Origin: Buchnera aphidicola (Tetraneura ulmi)
Lineage (GTDB): Bacteria; Pseudomonadota; Gammaproteobacteria; Enterobacterales; Enterobacteriaceae
Assembly (NCBI RefSeq): GCF_964058925.1
Contig: NZ_OZ060366.1
Location: 448,273-512,272, forward strand
Reading direction: 5' to 3'
DNA: 64,000 nt
Positions 44,630 to 51,501 of this stretch are shown in pieces. Numbering within the stretch: the first letter of the stretch is position 1; every line of letters begins with the position of its first letter. The position numbers were made by a program, and so were the translations under genes. The notes beneath the pieces were generated by a model. The model worked only from the letters and a program-made list of their open reading frames with translations. It ran no database searches and was not told the DNA's origin.

Positions 44630-45688
44630 ATGAACCAATCAAATAAAATTGCACAATCGATTATCAACTGGTTCCATAAATATGGAAGAAAAAAATTACC
44701 TTGGCAAATTAAAAAAAACATGTATAAAATATGGATATCAGAAATTATGTTACAACAAACAAAAGTCGTAACTGTAATACCATACTACTTAAAATTTATA
44801 AAAAAATTTCCTACAATTAAAAATCTTTCCAAAGCATCATTAAACAAAATTTTATTTTTTTGGAGTGGTTTAGGATACTATAATAGAGCAAAAAATATAT
44901 TTTTAACAACAAAAATAATAAAAGAAAAATATAATTATAAATTTCCAAAAAATTATTTTTTACTCATAAAACTACCAGGAATTGGAAAATCTACAGCCGG
45001 AGCTATTTTATCTCTTGCTAATAATTTTTTTTTCTCTATTTTAGATGGTAATGTAAAAAGAATACTATCAAGGTGTTTCTTAATAAAAGAACCAATAAAT
45101 AAAAGTTCTACTCAAAAAAAATTATGGAAAATAATTAATAATATTACACCAATTTATCAAACCGAAAAATTCAATCAAGGAATAATGGATTTAGGTGCAA
45201 CAATTTGTACTTATAAAACACCTTCATGTACAATTTGCCCAATAAATAATATATGTTTATCTTACAAAAATAATCAAGTAAATCAATATCCAAAAAATAT
45301 TAAATTAAAAAAAATATTAAAAAAAATAATTTTTTTACTACTTTACAAAGAAAAAAAAATATTTTTAAAAAAAATAGAAGAAAAAATAATTTGGAAAGAT
45401 TTGTTTTCCTTCCCAGAATTTCAAAATAAACAAAAAATGCTTTTATGGATAGAAAAAAGAAACATAGAATATAAAAAAATCATTTTTCTAGAAAAACAAA
45501 AATTTCAATATACTAACTATAAAATAGTTGCAGAACCAATATTAATATTCACATTAAATAAAAAATTTGAATTCTTAGAAAAAAAAAAAAAAATATGGTA
45601 CAATCTAAATTCAAAAAAAAAAGAAAAAATCGCAATTCCTTCTCCAATAAAAAAAATATTAAATAAACTAAAAGAAATAAAAATATAA
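44630..45688 (+). CDS. mutY: Adenine DNA glycosylase MutY
   Basis: Removes adenine mispaired with 8-oxoguanine. 352 aa (E. coli 350). The N-terminal helix-hairpin-helix domain has LPWQIKKNMYKIWISEIMLQQT with catalytic Glu; LPGIGKSTAGA is the HhH. The four cluster cysteines follow C-X6-C-X2-C-X5-C in CTYKTPSCTICPINNIC. The C-terminal NUDIX-like domain is diverged and holds a 15-A run at 45579-45593. It is one of few base-excision genes kept. Confidence 0.95.
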   Translation: MNQSNKIAQSIINWFHKYGRKKLPWQIKKNMYKIWISEIMLQQTKVVTVIPYYLKFIKKFPTIKNLSKASLNKILFFWSGLGYYNRAKNIFLTTKIIKEKYNYKFPKNYFLLIKLPGIGKSTAGAILSLANNFFFSILDGNVKRILSRCFLIKEPINKSSTQKKLWKIINNITPIYQTEKFNQGIMDLGATICTYKTPSCTICPINNICLSYKNNQVNQYPKNIKLKKILKKIIFLLLYKEKKIFLKKIEEKIIWKDLFSFPEFQNKQKMLLWIEKRNIEYKKIIFLEKQKFQYTNYKIVAEPILIFTLNKKFEFLEKKKKIWYNLNSKKKEKIAIPSPIKKILNKLKEIKI

Positions 45689-45697
45689 AAAAATCAT

Positions 45698-45931
45698 ATG
45701 AATAAAATAATTTATTGTATTTATTTAAAAAAAAAAACTAAAGGATTAAAAAAAAAAGTTTATCCTGGAATTCTAGGGGAAAAAATTTATAAAAATATTT
45801 CTGAAATAGCTTGGAGTATTTGGATTAAACATCAAACAATTTTCATTAATGAAAAAAAACTAAATATGTTAAAAAAAAAAGATAGAAAAATTTTAGAAAA
45901 TGAAATGAAAAATTTTTTATTTAAAAATTAA
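45698..45931 (+). CDS. yggX: YggX-family Fe(II)-trafficking protein, C-terminally short
   Basis: Small protein linked to oxidation resistance of FeS clusters. 77 aa against 91 in E. coli: the C-terminal 14 or so residues after NFLF are missing. [18 protein letters not shown] and INEKKLNML are clear, as is the N-terminal cysteine in IIYCIYL. It follows mutY by 9 nt, as in E. coli. Confidence 0.92.
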   Translation: MNKIIYCIYLKKKTKGLKKKVYPGILGEKIYKNISEIAWSIWIKHQTIFINEKKLNMLKKKDRKILENEMKNFLFKN

Positions 45932-45938
45932 AAATTAT

Positions 45939-47384
45939 TTATTTAAAAATTTTATTTTTAATAAAAATAATATATTTTAAAAGATCATTTAATAACAAAC
46001 AAATTCGATTATCATTCTGATATTTTTTTAATAAAAAAATAATTTTTTTACGATATTCAAATAATACAATTGGACTAATAGAATTTTTACATTTATTTTT
46101 CCAAATTAGTTTTTCATCTTCACTTAAAGTTTCAGGGTAATTTCTTCCTCTAAAATTAAAAAACAAATCATTAATTCTTTTACTTTCAAATTTTATTTTT
46201 TTTAATTCTTCATAACTAGAAGAAGATTGAATTAAATTAATAGCTCTTTTTTCAGAAAAACTAAAAAAAGAATCATATAAACTTTCATCAACATTAAAAC
46301 TTTTATATTTAGGATTTTTATTCTTAAAAAAATTTTTTTCTTCCAAAAAAAAATTAAGCAACTTTTTCTTTAAAAAAAAAATATGATTATTTAAATTTCT
46401 AAAATTTAAATAATATTTTTCTTTGTCTATTTTAAGACGAAGGTAATCAATATTTCTCAAAAACGACTGAGGAACTAAAACAGGAGATCTATTAATATAT
46501 ATAAAATTAATACCTAAAGAAAAAAAAACTTCTAAAGTCCATTTATCCATTTTAACATTTTTTAAAAAATTTAATAAAATAGAAAAATTTTTTGAAAGAT
46601 CAAAAAATATTATAATATTTCTATTTTCAGGATGAAAAAAAATTATTGATATAATAGACATAAATTTTTTTTCTGAACCAAAAAAACTAGAAACATACAC
46701 AAATGAATTAATTTTTGTGTTTTTTATTAAAAATAAAATGTTTTTTTTAGTCTTATAAAAAAAAAGAAAATCCAAAATTTTCTGTTTTTTATCTTTCAAT
46801 AATTTCATTAATTCTATACATGCATTAACATCAGAAGAAGCATCATGAGCATTCAAATGAATAATTTTATTTTCTTTAGTTACTTTATTTAATTTAAAAA
46901 TGAGATTCCCGACTTTATCCTTTGGCCATTTTATTCCATCAGGCCTTAATACAAAAATAGCTCTTATAATATTAATTATATCCCATCTAGAATTATTATT
47001 TTTCCATGACCATTCGTATGGATCAAAAAAGTTTCTATAAAATAAATGTCTGGTCATTTCATCATCAAAATTTATATTATTATATCCTAATATACAAGTA
47101 TTATTTTTTTTAAAAATGTTAAATATTTTTTTAGCAAAAATGTGTTCAATATAACCAAATTTAGAAAATGTTATTTGAGGGGTTATTCCAGTTATTATAA
47201 CTGATTCTGGGTTAGGTAAATAATCTATAGGAGGGATACAGTATAATACTTTGTATTTTTTTATAATTTTAAATTTCAAATCAGTACGAATACAAGAAAA
47301 TTGTGCTATCCTATCTAATGCAGGATTTAGTCCAAATGTTTCATAATCATAAAAAAGAAAATATTTTGTAAAAACCTTTTCCAT
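45939..47384 (-). CDS. sbcB: Exodeoxyribonuclease I
   Basis: 3'-5' ssDNA exonuclease used in repair and recombination. The open frame continues to 47552 through the tRNA-Asn gene, so the real start is the ATG at 47384 (MEKVFTKYFLFYDYETFGLNP), which aligns with E. coli. 481 aa (E. coli 475). The DEDD-type first motif is DYETFG and the second is GYNNINFDDEM; NAHDASSDVNA is the third. The C-terminal half is strongly diverged and lysine/phenylalanine-rich. Convergent with yggX, 7 nt apart. Confidence 0.94.
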   Translation of the reverse strand: MEKVFTKYFLFYDYETFGLNPALDRIAQFSCIRTDLKFKIIKKYKVLYCIPPIDYLPNPESVIITGITPQITFSKFGYIEHIFAKKIFNIFKKNNTCILGYNNINFDDEMTRHLFYRNFFDPYEWSWKNNNSRWDIINIIRAIFVLRPDGIKWPKDKVGNLIFKLNKVTKENKIIHLNAHDASSDVNACIELMKLLKDKKQKILDFLFFYKTKKNILFLIKNTKINSFVYVSSFFGSEKKFMSIISIIFFHPENRNIIIFFDLSKNFSILLNFLKNVKMDKWTLEVFFSLGINFIYINRSPVLVPQSFLRNIDYLRLKIDKEKYYLNFRNLNNHIFFLKKKLLNFFLEEKNFFKNKNPKYKSFNVDESLYDSFFSFSEKRAINLIQSSSSYEELKKIKFESKRINDLFFNFRGRNYPETLSEDEKLIWKNKCKNSISPIVLFEYRKKIIFLLKKYQNDNRICLLLNDLLKYIIFIKNKIFK

Positions 47385-47428
47385 ATTTTTTTTAAAAACC
47401 TTTTCTTTTAATTGATTTAAAATTTTTT

Positions 47429-47501
47429 CTCCTCCGACTGGGGTCGAACCAGTGACATACGGATTAACAGTCCGCCGTTCTACCAACTGAACTACAGAGG
47501 A
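47429..47501 (-). tRNA. tRNA-Asn (anticodon GTT)
   Basis: Minus-strand cloverleaf: acceptor TCCTCTG pairs with CGGAGGA, with one G-T pair. The D arm is GTTCAGTTGGTAGAAC, the anticodon loop CTGTTAA reads GTT, and the T arm is CTGGTTCGACCCCAG. The discriminator G is followed by AAAA, so no CCA is encoded. It lies just upstream of sbcB. Confidence 0.97.
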
Positions 47502-47511
47502 TTTAAAACAA

Positions 47512-47540
47512 ATACTAACAAATGTTTTAAAAAAAGTAAA
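47512..47540 (-). promoter_or_regulatory. Candidate sigma-70 promoter of tRNA-Asn
   Basis: On the minus strand TTTACT (47535-47540) and TAGTAT (47512-47517) are separated by 17 nt. The expected start is within a few bases of the tRNA 5' end. Each hexamer matches consensus at 4 of 6 positions. Confidence 0.35.
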
Positions 47541-47638
47541 GTATGTTTGCACTTTAAAAAAAAAATAATGTTTTTTAAAAATAAAACTAAAAGATTACTA
47601 GCATATTAGCTTGAATTGTTTTAAAATATTTTATTAAA

Positions 47639-47711
47639 GGCCCCTTAGCTCAGTGGTTAGAGCAATCGACTCATAATCGTTTGGTCGCTGGTTCAAATCC
47701 AGCAGGGGCCA
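47639..47711 (+). tRNA. tRNA-Ile2 (anticodon CAT, lysidine type)
   Basis: The anticodon is CAT, but the body matches E. coli tRNA-Ile2: the acceptor GGCCCCT...AGGGGCC, D arm, anticodon loop CTCATAA and T arm CTGGTTCAAATCCAG. It differs from both elongator and initiator tRNA-Met. Such a tRNA must have C34 changed to lysidine by TilS to read AUA, a codon that is very frequent in this genome. No CCA is encoded. Confidence 0.93.
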
Positions 47712-47771
47712 AAAAATATAAATAAAAAATGAAATGATCTTTTTTAAAATTGTTACTAGGATTTTTAGTTT

Positions 47772-48425
47772 ATGTTAGACTTTAAAAAAGAATTTATAGA
47801 TTTTTCTCTAAAAAAAAAAGCATTAAACTTCGGAAATTTTATATTAAAATCAGGTAGAAAAAGTCCATATTTCTTCAATACATCTTCTTTTTATACAGGA
47901 AATGACATAAAAAAATTAGCATACTTTTATTATTGTGCAATTATAAAATATAAAGTAAAATTCAATCACTTATTTGGGTTGGCGTACAAAGGTATACCAA
48001 TAGTAGTAGCAATATCACTTTTTTTAAAAAAAAGAAATCAATTAGATGTATCTTTTTCTTTTAACAGAAAGGAAAAAAAACTTTATGGAGAACGTGGAAA
48101 TATTATAGGCAATGAAAATACAAACAAAAAAAGCATTCTAATAGACGACGTGATCACTTCTGGTATTTCAATAAAAAACTCAATTAATCAATTAAAAAAA
48201 AATAATATTTTAGCAGCAATAGTAGCATTTGACCGAAAAGAACTTAGTATTAATAAAACTCATTCAAAAAAAGAAATAAGAAACCAATTTTCTTTTCCTA
48301 TATTTTCTATAATAACCATAAAAGATTTGATTCAATTTATTATAGAAGAAAAAAAAATGTTAATTTATTTAGATGAATTAATTAAATATAATATTTTATG
48401 CGGTACTGAAAAAATTAATCTTTGA
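47772..48425 (+). CDS. pyrE: Orotate phosphoribosyltransferase
   Basis: Joins orotate to PRPP in pyrimidine synthesis. 217 aa (E. coli 213). LNFGNFILKSGRKSPYFFNT at the N-terminus, the catalytic loop KEKKLYGERGNIIG and the PRPP motif SILIDDVITSGIS are intact. It stands alone here on the plus strand; the E. coli partner rph is absent. Confidence 0.97.
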   Translation: MLDFKKEFIDFSLKKKALNFGNFILKSGRKSPYFFNTSSFYTGNDIKKLAYFYYCAIIKYKVKFNHLFGLAYKGIPIVVAISLFLKKRNQLDVSFSFNRKEKKLYGERGNIIGNENTNKKSILIDDVITSGISIKNSINQLKKNNILAAIVAFDRKELSINKTHSKKEIRNQFSFPIFSIITIKDLIQFIIEEKKMLIYLDELIKYNILCGTEKINL

Positions 48426-48475
48426 AAATCAAATATAATTCAAAAAAACTATTTATTAATTTAAAATGAAAAAAA

Positions 48476-48502
48476 TTGTAAAAAAGAAAAATAACCCCAT
48501 AT
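48476..48502 (+). promoter_or_regulatory. Sigma-32 (heat-shock) promoter of ibpA
   Basis: TTGTAA (48476-48481) and CCCCATAT (48495-48502), with a 13-nt spacer made mostly of A. CCCCATAT is the hallmark -10 of sigma-32 promoters and stands out in this GC-poor DNA; the -35 fits TTGAAA at 5 of 6. The predicted start near 48509 gives an 80-nt leader. Confidence 0.8.
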
Positions 48503-48531
48503 AAAAAAAATAGCAGTAAAAAAATTTTAAA

Positions 48532-48584
48532 TACCTTAACACATTTTTATTAAAAAAATAAGTTAAATAAAAAATTAAGAGGTA
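48532..48584 (+). promoter_or_regulatory. Leader hairpin masking the ibpA ribosome binding site
   Basis: TACCTTAA (48532-48539) can pair with TTAAGAGGTA (48575-48584), leaving a two-base GA bulge and closing over the GAGG Shine-Dalgarno. E. coli ibpA has a ROSE-type RNA thermometer in the same place. The pairing here is short and shown only by inspection. An alternative inner hairpin (TTAAC at 48536-48540 with GTTAA at 48562-48566) would leave the site open. Confidence 0.45.
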
Positions 48585-48589
48585 ATTAT

Positions 48590-49060
48590 ATGTCCTATCG
48601 TTCTTTCTCTTTAATCCCAGGATACAATCATAATATATTTTCCGAAAGATTTGATCAAATAGATAAAATGTTTAGTACAATTACTGGAGAAAAACCAATT
48701 TCTAACATTCCAACATATAATTTATATCAAAATGAAAAAAAAATCTATCAACTAGAAATTAGTGTTCCAGGTTACCAAGAAGAAGAATTGAACATTTCAG
48801 TACACAACAATCAAATTTCAGTTATTGGAAAACAAAATACAGAAAAAACAGAAAAACAAAAAAAATATATACACCAAGGAATTAAAAATCAAAATTTTTC
48901 AATAAAATTTAATTTACATTATAAAATTAAAGTTAAAAAAGCAAAAATAAAACTTGGAATCCTAATCATTAAATTCGAATACAAAATCCCAGAAGAAGAA
49001 AAACCTGAAAAAATAAAAATAGAAAATAATGATTCAAAAAATAAAATATCAAAAATCTAA
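48590..49060 (+). CDS. ibpA: Small heat-shock protein IbpA
   Basis: ATP-independent holdase of the alpha-crystallin (Hsp20) family. 156 aa, longer than E. coli IbpA (137), with a lysine/glutamate-rich C-terminal extension. The alpha-crystallin core includes YQLEISVPGYQEEELNIS, VIGKQNTEKTEKQ, and YIHQGI. An AGAGGT Shine-Dalgarno precedes the ATG. A sigma-32 promoter and a leader hairpin lie upstream. In aphid symbionts this gene is a known determinant of heat response. Confidence 0.95.
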   Translation: MSYRSFSLIPGYNHNIFSERFDQIDKMFSTITGEKPISNIPTYNLYQNEKKIYQLEISVPGYQEEELNISVHNNQISVIGKQNTEKTEKQKKYIHQGIKNQNFSIKFNLHYKIKVKKAKIKLGILIIKFEYKIPEEEKPEKIKIENNDSKNKISKI

Positions 49061-49109
49061 TTTTAAAATTAATAAAAAATATTTTTTAAGTTTGAAATAA
49101 AAAAAAATT

Positions 49110-49147
49110 CTACTATTCCTCTTTTACAAACTATTTAGGAATAGTAG
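49110..49147 (-). terminator. Terminator between convergent ibpA and dut
   Basis: A perfect 11-bp stem, CTACTATTCCT (49110-49120) with AGGAATAGTAG (49137-49147), and a 16-nt loop. On the minus strand it is followed at once by AATTTTTTTTT, the classic T tract, so it ends the dut transcript. On the plus strand no T tract follows, although it may still protect the ibpA mRNA end. Confidence 0.75.
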
Positions 49148-49187
49148 TATTAACACAAAATTATACAATCAAAATTTTAAAAAAAAA

Positions 49188-49658
49188 TTATTTTATTCCA
49201 GAATGACCAAATCCTTTCTCCTTTCTACTATTCTTCTTATTGCAAGAAGGGAATTTCATTACTCTATTTAATTTAACTTTTATAACAGGTAAAAAAACCA
49301 TTTGTGCAATTCTATCTCCTGGAAATATAATAAATTTTTTATCAATACTACGATTCCAAATAGAAACTAATAATTCACCTTTATAATCAGAATCAATTAA
49401 ACCAACTAAATTTCCTAAAACAATTCCAAAATTATGACCTAAACCAGATCTAGGTAAAATAACTGCTGTGATTTTAGGATCAGAAATATATACTGATATT
49501 CCAGTTTTAACCATAAACGTTGAATTAGGATAAATAACCTTTTTTTTTTCTATACACGCTCTTAAGTCAATTCCTGATGATCCATCAGTAACATATTTAG
49601 GATAAGGAATTTCTTTTCCTATTCTTGGGTCTAATACTTTAAAATTAACTATTTTCAT
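49188..49658 (-). CDS. dut: dUTP diphosphatase (dUTPase)
   Basis: Hydrolyses dUTP to dUMP, keeping uracil out of DNA and feeding dTMP synthesis. 156 aa (E. coli 151). The five trimeric-dUTPase motifs are visible: SSGIDLRAC, PRSGLG, GLIDSDYKGEL, FPGDRIAQMV and the C-terminal RKEKGFGHSG. Convergent with ibpA. Confidence 0.97.
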   Translation of the reverse strand: MKIVNFKVLDPRIGKEIPYPKYVTDGSSGIDLRACIEKKKVIYPNSTFMVKTGISVYISDPKITAVILPRSGLGHNFGIVLGNLVGLIDSDYKGELLVSIWNRSIDKKFIIFPGDRIAQMVFLPVIKVKLNRVMKFPSCNKKNSRKEKGFGHSGIK

Positions 49659-49971
49659 TTATTTATCATTAATTTTTATAAAAAACTGTTTAAAAATTTT
49701 TAATAAATTTCTAAAAAATTATTTTTCAAAAAAAATAATATTAAAAATAATAAAAACGAGATTTTTTTTTAATTACTTTATAAATTAGAAACAAAAATTA
49801 TGTATAGAAATGCTTATTTTTAAAATTGTTTCACAAATTTTATCAAACATAATTTTATAATTCCTTGTTAAAATAAATAAATAAATAACTTAATGTCTTA
49901 TGTTTTTAAATTTCAAAATAAAAAAATAACTTTTTTATTCATTTTATTAAATTAATAATAACATTATAACA
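49659..49971. other. Gap between rplI and dut
   Basis: 313 nt, A/T-rich, between two minus-strand genes. It includes a short AAAT tandem repeat at 49871-49888 (4.5 copies). No gene or convincing promoter was recognised. Confidence 0.55.
49871..49888. repeat. Short AAAT tandem repeat
   Basis: Four and a half copies of AAAT in the rplI-dut gap. Likely a product of replication slippage in AT-rich DNA; no function implied. Confidence 0.7.
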
Positions 49972-50415
49972 CTATTCTACTAGAATTTTTATTCTAGACA
50001 ATAATTTATAATGAGGTTTAAAAATTACTTCATACTCCCCTAACTTTCTAATTTTCCCATTTATTAACTTTATTTCATTCTTTTTTATAAAAAAACCTAA
50101 TTTATTAATTGATTTAAAAATTTCTTTTACTCCTATGGAACCAAATAATTTTCCATTCAAACCAGATTTTGAAAATATTTTAATTTTTCCAATTTTTTTT
50201 AATTTTTCTATTCTTGATTCAGCAATAAGAATTTCTTTTTTTAAATTTTCTGAAAACTTATTTTTTTCTATTTCAAAATGTTTAATATTTTCTCTAGAAC
50301 CTAAAATTGCTTTCTCTTTAGGAAATAAAAAATTTCGAGCATAGCCAGGTTTCACATCAACAACACTTCCTTTTTTTCCAAGATTTTTTATTTGTTCTAA
50401 TAAAATTATTTTCAT
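49972..50415 (-). CDS. rplI: 50S ribosomal protein L9
   Basis: Two-domain protein at the base of the L1 stalk. 147 aa (E. coli 149). The N-terminal signature MKIILLEQIKNLGKKGSVVDV and GYARNFLFPKEKAI, the long central helix, and KLFGSIGVKEI are present. Last gene of the rpsF-rpsR-rplI operon. Confidence 0.97.
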   Translation of the reverse strand: MKIILLEQIKNLGKKGSVVDVKPGYARNFLFPKEKAILGSRENIKHFEIEKNKFSENLKKEILIAESRIEKLKKIGKIKIFSKSGLNGKLFGSIGVKEIFKSINKLGFFIKKNEIKLINGKIRKLGEYEVIFKPHYKLLSRIKILVE

Positions 50416-50450
50416 TTTAAAAACCTATGAATTTTTTATTTTAAATTTTA

Positions 50451-50678
50451 TTACTGATGACGATCAGTATATGGAAGAAAGGACAAAAACCTTGCTTTTT
50501 TTATTGCCTTAGATAATTGTCTTTGATACTTGGATTTAGTACCAGTAATTCTGCTAGGAACAATTTTACCACTTTCTGTAATAAAACTTTTTAAAATGTC
50601 GATATCTTTGTAATCAATTTCTTTTATTCCTTCTGCCGTAAAACGACAAAATTTTTTTCTTCTAAAATAACGAATCAT
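50451..50678 (-). CDS. rpsR: 30S ribosomal protein S18
   Basis: Binds the platform with S6. 75 aa, the same as E. coli. [27 protein letters not shown] and [19 protein letters not shown] are conserved, ending in PYTDRHQ. In E. coli priB lies between rpsF and rpsR; here that position holds 107 non-coding bases. Confidence 0.98.
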   Translation of the reverse strand: MIRYFRRKKFCRFTAEGIKEIDYKDIDILKSFITESGKIVPSRITGTKSKYQRQLSKAIKKARFLSFLPYTDRHQ

Positions 50679-50785
50679 AATACAACTCTTCCTTTAAAAA
50701 TTACTTTTTAAAAAATAGAAAAAAATATAAATATATTTTCTAATAAAATTAAAAATTTTAAAAATTAAAAAAAAAAATACATATT

Positions 50786-51187
50786 TTAAATTCTATTAGG
50801 AGGTAAAATACTTTTCTTAAAAGTATTTGATTCATCTTGTATTACTTTTTTATTTTCTTTCTCTTTTTTTAATATAACAGAAACATTAGATATAGGTTTT
50901 TTTACTAAAGTGATTAAATTTCTAATTATTATATCATTAAAACGAAATTTTTCTTCCAATTTTTTTATTAATAATGGATAAACTTCAATGTTCATTAATA
51001 AATAATGTGCTTTATGTAAATTATTTATTTTATAAGATAATTGTCTTCTACCCCAATCTTCTATTCGATGTATTTTACCATTATCTTTTAAAATCATATT
51101 TTTATATTCATTAATAAAAGAAGTTACCTTCTCACTATAATCTGGATGAATCATAATAACAATTTCATAATTTCGCACTTTTAACAT
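50786..51187 (-). CDS. rpsF: 30S ribosomal protein S6
   Basis: Platform protein paired with S18. 133 aa (E. coli 131-135). N-terminal MLKVRNYEIVIMIHPDYSEKV; HRIEDWGRRQLSYKINNLHKAHY and FRFNDIIIRNLITL are conserved. The C-terminal tail is lysine-rich in place of the E. coli glutamate tail, which cannot be judged for RimK modification. First gene of rpsF-rpsR-rplI. Confidence 0.96.
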   Translation of the reverse strand: MLKVRNYEIVIMIHPDYSEKVTSFINEYKNMILKDNGKIHRIEDWGRRQLSYKINNLHKAHYLLMNIEVYPLLIKKLEEKFRFNDIIIRNLITLVKKPISNVSVILKKEKENKKVIQDESNTFKKSILPPNRI

Positions 51188-51501
51188 TACTCCTTACAAA
51201 AATAAATTTATATTTTTTCTAAAAAATAAAAATTATAATATATTACTAAATATTAAAACTCAATATCGTAGCTGAATATTAAAAAAGATATTTTTTATGT
51301 ATAAAAATATAAATGAAAAGAAACTAAAAAATTAAAAATAAAATATTTATATAGAAATATCTTTTCTAATATTTATAAAAAACAAATAAATTTATCAGAA
51401 TAATAAAAAATTTTTCATTTTTTTTAAAAATTCATTAATTTTCATTAAAAATTTTTTTAATAGTCATAAAAAAATTTTTAAACAAATTTTAAATTTCTTA
51501 A
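51188..51501. other. Gap between rnr and rpsF
   Basis: 314 nt of A/T-rich DNA. In E. coli rlmB and other genes separate rnr from rpsF; none is readable here. The rpsF promoter must lie in this stretch, but no element stands out. Confidence 0.55.

Noticed and set aside
47385-47552. N-terminal extension of the sbcB frame through tRNA-Asn
   Set aside because: The residues VVQLVERRTVNPYVTGSTPVG are a translated tRNA-Asn gene; the E. coli-like start is at 47384.
47639-47711. Call as tRNA-Met because of the CAT anticodon
   Set aside because: Body sequence matches tRNA-Ile2 almost base for base, and not elongator or initiator tRNA-Met.
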